Positions 23,198 to 35,721 of a DNA stretch of 64,000 nt are shown piece after piece. The position numbers and the translations under genes were made by a program. The notes under the pieces are model-generated. The model did no database searches and was not told where the DNA came from. It was given only the letters and a program-made list of their open reading frames with translations. The stretch is from positions 28,749,972 to 28,813,971 of the forward strand of contig CM022672.1 of the NCBI GenBank assembly GCA_012295275.1, in the 5' to 3' direction. The stretch's first letter is position 1, and each line of letters begins with the position of its first letter. The stretch comes from Chrysomallon squamiferum (Eukaryota > Mollusca > Gastropoda > Neomphalida > Peltospiridae).

Positions 23198-24497
23198 TTT
23201 TCATTGCATCAATAAAATACACTGAAGAGGATTTACTGGAAAACAATACAAGGAAAATGTATTCACATGGTATACATTGAATTAACTGAGCCATATTGGA
23301 AGTGCTACATTGAAAATACTTTTGTGTTTTCATTATTTAAAGGATTACAGCTTCTGAAAATGATAATCTTTCAGTAAATGGTTTGGATAAATAAGATTTT
23401 ATAACCTTTTTCTATTGAAAGCCAACAGATTTATGTTGCTGCATTAATTTTCTAGAATGTTCAAATACGTACTTGTTATTTTACAGTTTTTAGCTGAACA
23501 GTGAGATGATGGGGATGGCTTTTATTGTTTTTAAGAAAACTGTATCAGCCACCTGCTACAAAACTATAATCTTTCCCTTTTGACTGCTAAAATGTTAGGT
23601 TCTCAAGAGGTTTTTTTTAAATGTTTGATTAATACATCTCCAGAAACTGAGAACAAACCTGATTTTGTTACATTGTGTATTGTTTTCTTTGATTTGTTTT
23701 TGTTTTTTTTTGCTAAAAAGTAAGTTACTATTATTTAAAACAGTTTAACTATGAATACACTGGGCTCTGAATTAACCTTCAGATTGCATTGCATTGGTTA
23801 AATTTAGTTTAGTACAATCTAATTTCATTCAAGTCAAAAATTGGAACATTAAAAATGGTTTTACTTAATGATCTTCTGTTTTGCTTTTAATAATATCTTC
23901 AATGTTTGTTTCACATAATTCCTAACAGATCAATCTAAAACTGAATGTTACTTGATAAAAAAGTATATTTCATTCATCTAGGAGTGTCAGATTAATAGCA
24001 GTTGGGTTAAAATAAAGTCAGTTGCATGAAAACTTTCAATAGAAAATTTCTCTGTATTGAGTCATTTATTGCTGTTGTCACCTTTCTTAATTAGTTAAAT
24101 TAACTTAATTTTTAATGTTATAAACAACAGCACAATCTATTATTACAATGAAATAAAAGGGTGAAAAATTATCTGTTTATTTATAAATTGTTCAAACTGA
24201 AAGCTAGGAATATATTTTTTTATTACCAACAGTATATCTTTTCTTCCATTAAATTATCTTTTTATTCTTTCTTTACAAAAGAAAATTATAATTTGTTGCT
24301 GTATTAAATGAATACTAGCAAGTTATAATGTGACACTTTGATAAATTAATCCTGGAAAACCTTATGATGAAACATTTTGTAGGAAATAAGGAATATGTAT
24401 ATTTACATACGTGCAGTCATCTCTGTTAATTATTTTATTTTTTTTAAGATGGTATTTTCTTCTATCCAAACCAACTGGCAGTTCCTTTCCTTTTCAG
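23198..24497 (+). other. Spacer P9-P10
   Basis: AT-rich. AATAAA at 23211 serves P9 and probably P8. No other recognisable element. It ends with the P10 acceptor (cctttccttttcag). Confidence 0.5.
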
Positions 24498-24753
24498 ATC
24501 ACATGATAGGAGAAGTGAGAATAGCAATCCAGCTGAAAGCAGTTTTGGTTGGAGAAGATTTAAACACACTTGCAAAGTTTGTGGCAAACATTTTTCTACT
24601 AGAGGCAGTTTGCTCCGGCACGATCAGAGTATCCACAGAAATATTTTTTACTCTTGCCCAGGTTGTGGAAAACAGTTTAATGAGAGAAGCAACTTCATGA
24701 GACATGTCAAACAGTACTGTAAATCAGATGTATACTCACAGACTCCAAAATAG
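24498..24753 (+). CDS. Terminal exon P10: C2H2 + C2HC fingers
   Basis: The acceptor tcctttccttttcag ends at 24497; A completes Gln355, then 84 codons and TAG. Finger 1 'CKVCGKHF' ends H-x4-H; the usual Val before the last His is Ile. Finger 2 'CPGCGKQFNERSNFMRH' ends H-x4-C. Helix residues T,G,S,R and E,S,N,R. The longest ATG-initiated frame over this interval (from 24395) is in a different frame and has no Cys/His pattern; the splice-dependent frame described here is the real one. AATAAA at 24888. Confidence 0.8.
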
Positions 24754-25507
24754 AGTAAACAGCTCCATACTTATTTAAAATATAGCAATAAGATGATTAA
24801 TCAAAGTATCTTACCTGTAACATATCAAAATTTTAAATGGAATTTTTACTTGGCCAAAGAGATAGATGCAACAGTTCTGCAGTCTGCAATAAAAAATAAT
24901 GCCAAAACAGGAAAAAACATCCCACCAGTGTTCATCATATTCTGTTTGGTGATTAAAACACATTTCACATATCTGCATTTGTCATGATTCTGTAATTTGT
25001 GATGCATTTTACAATGTTTTCACAGCTAAGTTTATGTAATGTAGCATCATGTAGCTTGTCTAGGTTCAGCTGTGACATATTTATAGACATGTTCTTTCAA
25101 ATGCATGAGCTGTTATATAAAATATTTGTTTTCCTGTTTATAAAATTAAATATTACTTCTTTCAAAAATGTGTTGTTGTTTCTATGTGTAAGTCATATGC
25201 CAGATATATTTAATTAAAAATGAAAGCTATATTGTGTATAATCACTGACATATATAGTCACACTTGCATGAAGATATTACGGTCCTATATGCTTGAATTG
25301 TGGATGTAAAGAATATATATAAATATGGGCACCAATCTGTAATCTGTATGAATATGCAAATAATTGTCTACATGCATGCACATGCACACACAGACACAAA
25401 AATTACTGAACTGAAGAAATTGACACTGTTGATTTCTGGTTTTATTTCATCTTGTAATAGCCGACTAAGAGGGAGATAATTACACCTATGTATTGCTTTG
25501 TTTTCAG
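24754..25507 (+). other. Spacer P10-P11
   Basis: AT-rich, with a candidate AATAAA at 24888 for P10 and the P11 acceptor (ttgctttgttttcag). Short open frames at ~24793 and ~24999 show no domain. Confidence 0.5.
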
Positions 25508-25760
25508 GCCATCACGAACATCTTCAGCAAGGTATCTGTCAAAACTGACACATGCTGATGGTTCTACAGCTGTGTATAAATGTCATCTGTGTGAAAAACA
25601 GTACTCAGAGAAAAGAAATCTTTGGAGACACAATCGATTTGTTCATGAGAAGGTCAAGAAATATGTGTGCAGTTTGTGTGGCCAGAGATTCATGCAGAAA
25701 TGTCACTTAACTAGTCATCTCAATAGTAAACTGGTGCATGCTGGATTCCACAACTCATAG
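25508..25760 (+). CDS. Terminal exon P11: two C2H2 fingers
   Basis: The acceptor attgctttgttttcag ends at 25507; G completes Gln355, then 83 codons and TAG. Finger 1 'CHLCEKQY' has Tyr in place of the usual Phe and ends H-x4-H. Finger 2 'CSLCGQRF' has an unusually long last spacing, 'HLNSKLVH': His-x3 would fall on Lys, so the closing His is at x6 unless the ligand differs. Helix residues E,R,N,R and Q,C,H,S. Finger 2 may be weakened. Confidence 0.8.
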
Positions 25761-26485
25761 CTCCAGAATATTGGTGCTTACTAGATACCTCAGCATTGTC
25801 AACTTAGAAAAATACATGTTCTGCTAATACTGAAGTTATAGTAACACTAACAGAACTAATTTGTGCTGATTTGTCATTTTGTATATCTGTATTTTCAAAA
25901 TGTCTTGTGTTTTTCTTTTTTTCTTTTTTTACATCACCAGTAGCATTTGCTTTAGAAACTGATGTTATTACATTTTTAAATTTACATTTTAGTATAAAAG
26001 GGTAAAAAACTGAGTGTGTGTATATATATATATATTTTATTCTTTTTAATTATTATAACGAGAGATGAATGTTCAACCAATTATACATTATGTTCATAGT
26101 TGTGTTCCATATATTTTGTTTTTGTATCATCAAAAAATTAATTTAAAACATAAACATTTAACAAATGATTACAAAATTTACTAATCTGTGCTGTCAAAAA
26201 TAAACAGTGAAAGACCCAGTGATGTCAGCTCAGTATTGTTGTGATAGTGCAGTTACAAGTTTAAGATGATGTATGACAGTACATGCCTGAACTAACAATA
26301 CAGTTGTATTTGAATACAGATTTTTAATACAAATGTTAAACAGAGTTACATAACTGATTTAAAAATAAAAAAAGAATGTTGTTAAATCCATATATTCTGT
26401 GTATTTCTTAGAGTTTTTCTTCATTATTGGATATGACACTGTGCCTGTATTTGAGCAACAAAGGAATTTATCCTTTTACTTTCAG
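25761..26485 (+). other. Spacer P11-P12
   Basis: AT-rich with a short TG/TA run at ~26011-26034. It ends with the P12 acceptor (cttttactttcag). Nothing else recognised. Confidence 0.5.
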
Positions 26486-26702
26486 AGTGTCCACACGACT
26501 TGACAAAGAACTGGCTGGTACTAAACAGTATGTTTGTTCTCAGTGCAGCAAAGTGTTCACTCTTCATCACAATCTGCTACGACATCAGAGAAGTGTACAC
26601 AGACAGGGATTCAACTTCAGCTGTGCATTTTGTGGCAAACTGTTCTTTAGAAAGGACCATTTGAACTTGCATCTGAAAGGAAAACACAACATCACAAATT
26701 AA
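26486..26702 (+). CDS. Terminal exon P12: two C2H2 fingers
   Basis: The acceptor atccttttactttcag ends at 26485; A completes Gln355, then 71 codons and TAA. Finger 1 'CSQCSKVF' ends H-x4-H. Finger 2 'CAFCGKLFFRKDHLNLH' ends H-x4-H. Helix residues L,H,N,R and R,D,H,L. The 'RKDHL' second helix links it to P1. AATAAA at 26876. Confidence 0.85.
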
Positions 26703-29700
26703 CAGTGTTAATTGAATAGTTAACATTCAATGAGGGGATCAGATTAACCATTTCACAGCTAAGAACTGAACTGAGTTAATCAGATATTTTACTGCCTATG
26801 TTTTATAAACAATACAAGGATATAATGAGGATGGTATAAATAATGACTTTTAGGTCTGTATATTTCAAGGTAAACAATAAAGATGATTACAGAAAATACT
26901 AGTTACATTTAAACAAGGGCTTCCATATCATATTTGGACTTTTAGGTCAGATCAATTGACATCATTCTACAGGGTAGAACAGATCTATAATCTGCTCATT
27001 GCTGGGCAACAGGCCTTCACTGAATAACTGACATGAATTTGAAGCAAACAGTGATACAGATTTTATCTACTCTGAGTCATGTTCGTTATCAAAATAATTT
27101 ATTATTTCAAAGCTGTTCTGTTTGTCAGAAAAATCAGATATTTCAATAAAGTTTTCAGCATCTCCCATAATTATTGTAACCTTTGAAACTCATTCTTTCT
27201 TAAAGATTTTAAAGTTGGAAAATGTTTCCTTCTTTAAATTAATTGCAACTGCTTAAATTTAAATTCGATATTTAATTCTTATACACAGATAAATATATCA
27301 AAAACATTCAGTGACTGCAGAATATTAATATATTTTGTGTTGGAGATGGAAATTACACTGAAAAGGTGAAATATTTCCCACTGGTTGGTAGTTCATTTGT
27401 CATCAATGTTTCACCACTTTGTATTTATAAAGTAAGAATAAATCATTTTTAAGTATTAAGATCCAGGGGTATAAGTTAAACTCACAGCATGTTACTTCTG
27501 TGGACAATGGAAAAATTGTGAAAAAAAAGGAAATAATGAAAAAAAAAATAATCTCAGAATTTTCTAAATCATTTAAAAAGACTGAAAATAATAACTTGTT
27601 TAATTTTTTTTTAAAGAATAAAAAATCAAGTTTTGTTATGACTGACAATTTTTTTTTTTTTTTTTTTTTTAATTTTTATTAAATATATTTCTCAAATCTT
27701 TTATAACTTGTCTCTTGTTTAGATGCATTACTTTCTTTTTATTTATTGGATTCCAAATGGACAGTGATTTACAGTTCTTCATATAAATAATTAGAATAAA
27801 GAAAAAAACAAAAAGTTCCAAACAAACTTGCCACACTGTCATAACATATGGTTTTTTTTATTATTATTATCTTATTTTATATATGTTTTCTAATTCACAC
27901 ATAAAGATTACAATTAAAATAAAATTTTGTTTTACAAGGTAGGTTTTGGCAAGCAAAATATAATAATGTATATAATAAAAGTGATATATTGAGGCTTTCT
28001 CCATAAAATTAAGTTTTATTACCATCACTATTTTTCATTTTCAAATTTTTACTTAATAATTCATCATATAATTTTACAGAATAAGGGAAAGAACAAAACA
28101 AAGAACTTCATAGTTGTAAGATGGAGTATATATTTGGTTCCTTGGTTTTTAAAGTTAAGAAGCATTTTAAAATAGTTTACTTCTGAGAAATTGAAATGAC
28201 TGCCACTGAGGCTTATATCCAAAGACCCTTCAAACATCAAAAAATGTCCAATTTTTTCTCATCATCTTCAAGATATTTATTAAACAAGTACTTTAGGCCT
28301 TGGACTATAATACCTCACACAGGCTATGAGAATAATTTGAACTGCCAAAAGTTGATTAACCAACTTGAATAGAAAACTTTCAGTGTTGAAGCTCAGATGT
28401 CAAGTTTCTCTCCACATCACAGCCATCATCTCATCAGTGTGTTTGCATTGTATTAACACTTAATGCTTCTCATTTTAAAACTGGTGGAGAGTCTTTGTTC
28501 ATACCATTTTAAATACATCTGTAACTGCTTATAATTTGCTAGATTTCTAGTAAGCACTATGGTGATCACTAATGCTAAGAAGAATGCAGATAATATTTAC
28601 AAGAGTTTTTGAAATTTGAATTCATACCTTCCATTTGCTAATGAAGCAATCCTATGTGCTTCTTATGCGAAAAGACTTTAAGTAATGAATCATGAAACCT
28701 GCTAAATGAAAGACCACCTCAAAAAGATTCACTTTGCTAAGTAACGGAAAGATCTTAGTTTAATAAAAAAAAAAATGCTGAATGAAAAAAAAAGAAGGGA
28801 AATCTGGCAAATGTTAAAAGTAAATACACAGCTATCAGTTCATTGACAACTATGACTGAGAGGGTGTTGAGTATGGACTGGCTGTATCTCGGCTGGTTGG
28901 TTCATTGGGAAAAATTATGAGCTTTGGTACTGAGCTTAGCCACAACACAGATTTTCATTATGTACTTTAAAACAAAGCAACAGCTAAGCTAAAATGTTTT
29001 AAAATGTTATAAAGACTACATTGCTAATGATGAATAATATAGTTAATACTTTATTAAGTATTTTAAAAAAATAGAGCATATGAGGAAAGAACATTTAAAT
29101 CAATTCATTTATGCGAAAACAGGTATTACACTGGTCCATTATGTTTTGATTCCAACGAATGATAAATTATTGTAGCTGTGTTATCATCATGTTTCACTAA
29201 AGTTCAAATAGCATATAAAATAAATAGACAAATGAAAAAGAAAAAAAACCCACTTTGGAGAATTATGTTATAGGTCTTGCACTGACTAATGGTACCTGAA
29301 ACCTCTTGGAACTAAATGTGGCAATTTGCAAACAAGCTGCAAAACTTCATCATACTCAACTTCTTGTGTTTATCTTGATGATGACTATGAAGAATCAGAG
29401 AAAGTGTTTTCAGATTTTTTGAAAAATAGAATCACATACAACAACCTTTTTACCCTGCCTTTAAGAATGGATCAGCACTGCATAATATGACCCAAATGTT
29501 TGAAAATATATCTTGAAATGGTTGACAATCATAGCACTGCAATATGAAATGCTCCATTCTTTGTTAGCAAAGAAATGTAATCTTAGTTCATACTTTCCAC
29601 ATAATGTTGATACTGTGTGAGCTTAAATTACATAATTCACATCAATGGTGTCAAGTCTCTTATCGGTTATTCACACAAAAATTCATATTTTGGCTCCTAG

Positions 29701-30061
29701 GTGTCACTTTCATACCTGAATAATACATTCATAGCATCTAGGACAGACTGTTACGAGATAATTGTCCTGAGACAGCTTGCTGTCAGCTATTTTGAATTTA
29801 TGCAGATTAGTAGTGTGATATTCAGAGATAGAAAGTGTCATAAAAATTTCTAATGTAATTTTTTCTAGGTTACTTATAATCCTACTGGCCTCTCTCTCTC
29901 TCTCTCTCTTTCTCACACACACACACACAGACATTTTTTTGTTTGTTTTTGTTTTAATAAGGTTACAAGTTAGACTGATTAATAGTCTTACAGAATAAAA
30001 ATCATTTAAAACAATTACTGGAAGCAACAAAAAGCAACTTTACATTCAACAAACATTATAC

Positions 30062-30103
<42 letters not shown>

Positions 30104-30707
30104 CAGGCAATTTGTCCTTCCACTATGACTTACTTTTCTGTAACTGGAAATAAATGATTTTACTTTAGTTTTTGGGCGTACAGGTGTTCAGCTTGTATAT
30201 GTTAAGTTGAGTATATAACATTTTAATTTAAAATCACTTTCCATATTCATTCTTACCACAGTTGTTAGCAAATATGTAAATTAATCATTTTCAGATGTTT
30301 ATATTTTGTTGAGAAATAGTTGATTAAATAATTTGTAAACATAAACAGTATGTCTCTGGATGATTATTTTTATTTTCAGATTTTAAAAAAGGGTGCGTAG
30401 CATTCTTGTGATGAAATAAATTTCTTTACAAGAAAAAAGTAACAGTTTAAAAAAAGAAATCATTCCTTTGGTCTCTCTGTGTAAGTCATCATATTTGTTT
30501 TTTTCTCTCTCTCACTTTTTTATTATTTATTTAAATGCTAAAAACAAAGCAAGATCCATTACAACATTTTTTTTTTTTGAATCGATGATGCATTTACAGC
30601 AAACTTGATTGTGCCATTGGATGCATTTGCATATTCATTAATAATGTTTTGAAAATAGTCCAGTTGGAGTCTGTGTTGTTAATATGAGACAACTGTTCTG
30701 TTTTCAG
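26703..30707 (+). other. 4-kb spacer P12-P13
   Basis: The largest gap in the P array. It contains AATAAA at 26876 for P12, T and A runs around 27530-27670, a (CT)n/(CA)n stretch at ~29887-29930 and a (TG)n tract at ~30063-30102. I found no zinc finger codons on either strand and no transposon protein. The short open frames at 27403-27682 and 29710-30030 cover low-complexity DNA. Confidence 0.45.
30063..30102. repeat. (TG)n microsatellite
   Basis: About 20 uninterrupted TG units. Confidence 0.9.
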
Positions 30708-30936
30708 GAGACCTAATAGAAGAGCTGTGAAATCAGCATTAAGGAACATGTCACATTTAAGTTTGCACATTTGTCCTACATGTGGCAAATCATTCACACA
30801 GCGTGGCACAATGAAGCGCCACCATCAAAGTGTGCACCAGAAAGTGGCAAGATTCCAGTGTCCATTCTGCAACAGGAAGTTTTCCAGAAACGATCACCTT
30901 GGTCAGCACATGGTCTACTGCAAACGGAAACTTTGA
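30708..30936 (+). CDS. Terminal exon P13: C2H2 + C2HC fingers
   Basis: The acceptor aactgttctgttttcag ends at 30707; G completes Gln355, then 75 codons and TGA. An Arg-rich lead precedes finger 1 'CPTCGKSF', which ends H-x4-H. Finger 2 'CPFCNRKF' ends H-x3-C (C2HC). Helix residues Q,G,T,R and R,D,H,Q. AATAAA at 31009. An overlapping minus-strand frame and a second plus frame are shadows. Confidence 0.85.
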
Positions 30937-33812
30937 ATGTATCTGTTAACTAATACATTAAGTTCTTGGATAACTAACTAAAGTTTTCTATGTGTTCAGC
31001 CACAGAACAATAAACTGAATCCATATTTAGATAATTATATAACCAGTTTCAGACAATGACATAAGAAAAAAAATAACAGGAACAAAAAAAAATATGTTTT
31101 CAAAGATTTGTCATCATAATAAATATGTTTAAAGAAAAGTGTTTGTGTGTAGGTAATTATATTGCTATTAAAAAAAGACAAAAATAAAATTTAAATTAAA
31201 GAACAGTTGAAAAATTAACAGAAAACGATGCAGTGAAATACATGTAATACTGTACTTTTACTCTGGCTTAGAAGATGCTAATAAAAGTCAGCTTTAATTT
31301 GAAATATTCAAAAGTCATCAACATTCTGTTTTAAAGTGTAAAATACTGTATATATAAACACTCAGTAAAATATTTTCAAAAACACTGAATTAAAGAAATG
31401 TCATTGGAATTACAAAGTACCTTACATCAGTCAATAGGGGTATTTTCTCTGAATTATTAAAACTAGTATTTTAATATAGGTGTAATAGCATTGGTTATTA
31501 ATTAGGCTGGTGGCTTGAAGAAGTTGTAAATTTGCACAGGAATTTGTTAGAAATATATTTATCTGGTGGTGTTATACTATAATTATAAATAATTATAATT
31601 TTCTTTTTTTAATGTAATAAAATAGATTAATATGTTAATAACTGATTGTTGAAAGTTAAACATTAATATACTTGAGATTTGTTCCCATTGTTGCAAGGAA
31701 TATTATAAATGCATCTTTCCAGCAGAATAAGGAAAATATATATAAAATCTAGTGAATGCATGAACTAAGAGCAGATCACACACATGAAAATCACACATAT
31801 TATTAATGCTTAAATAAAATAAAACCATATTACCATTTAGAATCATTCTTTGAGTGCAGATTTTATGCTGAAAGGAAACTGATATAAATTTTATTACTTC
31901 AGATTTTCAGAGTCTGTCCATGTTGGAACATCACATGTATTAGCTGTGTAGACCAACATTATTCTTCAGAATCACAATGTACAGCATATACCAGCATAGG
32001 AATAGATTCTCATGTGAGATGTGTTCTTTCATTCCTAGAAGAAACAAAACAAAAGCAAAACCATTTTCATTCTATATTTTTATCATATATTCATAGTTGA
32101 CTTTGAGGATTCTTTTTTAATTATGTAGTAGGATTTTTATTATTATTATTACTGCTCGTGTGATAAAGTTACAAAAACATTTCAGTTGCTGTTCTGATTT
32201 CATACTGTTACAATGAAGGAGTTTTCAGTTCTTAATATGACATCTACTTGATGTCAGTGGTTTTGAAAAAAGTAATGGAAAAAGTAGTGTATTTCAATAC
32301 TGTTACCTATATTAGATTTTATACATATGATATTGTATTTTCCTACAGTTGGTTTGTTGTACAATGCTCTCTGAATTCTGTTATCGCTTGCTATTCCAGT
32401 TTACATAATCTAATTGCAGTTATTCTGATTGGTGTAACACTGTAATATCTAAGTAAAACACTGCAGTGTTTTCAAATCACACCCACCCAACAAAAAGCCC
32501 AATTGATGTCAAATATTCCTTCTCCTCACTGACTACAAGTGTGTTCCAGTGTTTGTGAGGGCCTGCTTCTGATCATCCTGCACATCATACATACAAGAAA
32601 TTTTTGTCAAACTTTGAACTGATTTACTGATAATTTTAGGTGTTTCATGTATGCACTTTGGCATTTTGAGGTAAGACTGAGGCAGTTAATTTTAACAATT
32701 GATACAGCAGTCAGTTTTGTCCTGTCAGTACTAACCCACACAAGTCTGGTGTGTTGTCAGCATTAGTCAGGTCAACACAGTTATCACAGTATTTGAAACC
32801 AGGATTTTCCTTTCAGTGTCCCACCAAATACTTTTTATCCCTAGTGAAGCATACACAGAATTTCATAAGATTCTTTAATGGGATATTTCAATCAGTCTTC
32901 TGCCATTAGCTTAAGGCTCTGATAATACTTACCAGAAAAGAAATGAGTTCCTGATGATGCAGTGAGAACACACCATTTTGGGCACAAAGCTGAGAATGAA
33001 GAAAATCCATTCTTCTTTTCAGGATAGGATTCGTTTCAAAAAGAATAAATCTCCTTGAGATTCAGTAATATGAACCACTTGTGATGTTTTCACTATTCTC
33101 ATTATGAATATTCTCAGAATCCTTCATTTCAGAACTACTTTCATTAAAACTAATAATGTCATTTTTTTCTGATAAAACCTATCTGGTTCTTATCACATTA
33201 TCCTAATATACCCTTCTGCTTTTTTTTTTTGATACAGTGTTATTTTTCACCAAAAGGTTTGTGGCACCAAATTTTTCATAATCCCATCTTTCTTCTAATA
33301 TCACAACACAGGTAGTGTTAAACAAGATATTAAAACTATGATACATTTTCCTACCACATTATAGTGTATTTTGTACATTAATGCACATTAATTAGCGAGG
33401 TTAATATTTTAGATTTTGACTAGTTATAACAAGAACACATTATACACAACTGAAGATGGGAAGGTTATACCCACTGAATGATTTTATGTGGAATATCCCT
33501 ATAGTTTGTGCAAATAATGTCATAAACTTCCTGTATAAGTACACTGTGAAACAAGGTGATGTGTACTTTAGATATATATTACTTTAGTATATAAATAGCC
33601 TGCAGATACTGCTAATAGTTTCGTGCTATTAAATTGATATATAAATAATCTTTTGATATTAAACTAATATATACATATATTGTGTACAATTTTCCATTTA
33701 CAATCATATATAAACAAATATATAATAGTTTCTATACACTGACTTGATAGTTAGCATTCAGATATTGATGTGTAAACAGTTCTGTGATTTTAAGTCCTAT
33801 TTTGTATTTCAG
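30937..33812 (+). other. Spacer P13-P14
   Basis: AT-rich. AATAAA at 31009 for P13. The interval ~32480-33180 is less AT-rich and could be an old transposon insertion, but six-frame reading gave no family I would name. Nothing else recognised. Confidence 0.4.
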
Positions 33813-34041
33813 AATGTGCTGTGCTATCTCTAAACAACACGATTCAACAACTTGCATTTACAAATGTCCAGAATGTCAGCGTCCATTTGGTTTCAACCAT
33901 TCTCTTTTGCGACACATTCGCTGTGTGCATCAGCGAATAAAAAACTTTCCCTGTAACAAGTGTGGAAAACGATTTACTCGAAGTGATGTTCTCAACAAAC
34001 ACATGGGCACTTGTACTCAGACATTTCATAGCTCTAACTGA
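33813..34041 (+). CDS. Terminal exon P14: C2H2 + C2HC fingers
   Basis: The acceptor tattttgtatttcag ends at 33812; A completes Gln355, then 75 codons and TGA. Finger 1 'CPECQRPF' ends H-x4-H ('RHIRCVH'). Finger 2 'CNKCGKRFTRSDVLNKH' ends H-x3-C. Helix residues F,H,S,R and R,D,V,K. A minus-strand open frame across the exon is a shadow. Confidence 0.85.
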
Positions 34042-35721
34042 TTTCTAGCTGAGGAAATGATAATAATTACAATCATCTAGCAGAATGTGAAAAATAGTGA
34101 TAAAAAAAAAGAGTTTAAAATGTGACTGTTTTAGGAAAGATTAAATACACCAGAAGAAAGCATGTCCATATACTATTGAAAGCAGTGTCTGGTTAAAGTA
34201 TTAGACCATTACAAAGATGTTAAACAGAGTTGTTACATTCAGACACTGTGGTAAAGTGTGAAAATCAAAATAAGAGATTTATTTGTTATCTATCTAGATT
34301 CAAAAACATTCAAAACAGAAATATTTAATTCTAAAATATTTCATATTACTTCAATTCTGTTCCTTGCTTTACTTTGTTTTTGTAAATGATGAAGATAACT
34401 GTTCGTGTGGCAGAACTGTCTTTTGTATGAGCAGAACACCTCTGAAGATATCTTACCTGGGAAAATAATAATCAAGACAATGTATTAATAACTAAACACA
34501 CATACACACATATACACACACATACACATATAAACACATACACACATGCACATATACACACACATACACACAAACACACATTTGACCTGATGTACGTATA
34601 ATCCTAGCCTGTTGTTACTTTTGGAGTAGCTGTTTTCTAGGCAATAAATTGTAGCCCTTTGATGTGATGTTTTTTCCATTTAGGAATGTGTGTAAGAAAA
34701 AACAATTTACCAAATACCTGACAGCTATGTTTTACATTTCTGATATTAAACAATCCAATATTAATAATAAACAATCCAAGACATTAATAATTGTTTAGAG
34801 TTCATTGTAATCTTTAGAAAATATTAATTGTTATTATTGTGAAAAATATGTCTTTACTAAATCCTCTTTTTATTATTTATGTGTTCATTATAGAAATATA
34901 CAACATATTACTATTGTGACAAGCCAGTATTGGTACAGGGTGGTGAATAATGTGGTGCATAGCATGAAGGTCAAAGTTGGAAAAAGATTTTGTCCCAAAT
35001 TTTCTTTGAAATGACATAGTATTTATCATTACAATAGAAAAAATCGGTAATGAATTTAGCAACCTTTTTTTCATCCATGGCCTTCTAGGCAAAGACACAG
35101 AATAGGGCCTCAACATACACAAGCACAAAAAGTTACTGACAGCAATCCACAACATATATAATAAACTGCATGGGACCCTAGTTGAACAGACAATTCAGTA
35201 AATGCTGAATCATAAAATGGTGTGATTAATATATAATGATACCAAATATTTGCTAGTTTTTTCATCAACAGATATATATATATATATAGTTGTGATGTTA
35301 AATTTGTTGATTTTATCTTGGAGGATTTTTCTGCTGTCTATAAAATTCAGGATATGTTATTCTGTTAGATGTGTTTATTTATTTATTATATCTTTTTCAT
35401 TTTATTTATTTATTTATTTTTATTATTTTTTTTTTTTTTTTTTTTTTCAATTTTAGCTTATAATTGAAAATGTATAATTCACAAATATTTATCTAATACT
35501 GACAAATTCCACTCTTATGATAAATGAATTTCTGTTCTGTGCTATTTTTTAATTGATATTATGGTATAAGTATTTATAATCATCATTATATCATTTCAAG
35601 ATAATCCAGACAAAATGCCACAGCTAAATAATATATTATTAGCAGCATGTATAAGGGACTTATGTGTTTTGTTTATTTCAATAATAATTAAAGTATTATT
35701 TTCATTCTTTTTTCTTTTCAG
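34042..35721 (+). other. Spacer P14-P15
   Basis: AT-rich with an imperfect (CA)n/(CACATA)n stretch at ~34493-34580, a TA run at ~35273-35288 and (ATTT)n/T-run DNA at ~35375-35450. A minus-strand open frame at 34877-35155 has no domain I can name. It ends with the P15 acceptor (ctttttcttttcag). Confidence 0.45.

Noticed and set aside
24395-24700. ATG-initiated plus-strand frame of ~101 codons over P10
   Set aside because: It is out of frame with the zinc finger reading. The frame entered from the acceptor at 24497 has two well-formed fingers, whereas this one has no Cys/His pattern.
28620-28760. Possible decayed + strand finger ('tgtgcttcttatgcg' followed by a Lys/Phe-like stretch)
   Set aside because: Only one Cys and no aligned F, L or His positions; no acceptor tract upstream. 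Similarity is at chance level.
32480-33180. Less AT-rich block suspected to be an old piggyBac-like or other gene
   Set aside because: No catalytic or structural motif could be read in any frame on either strand.
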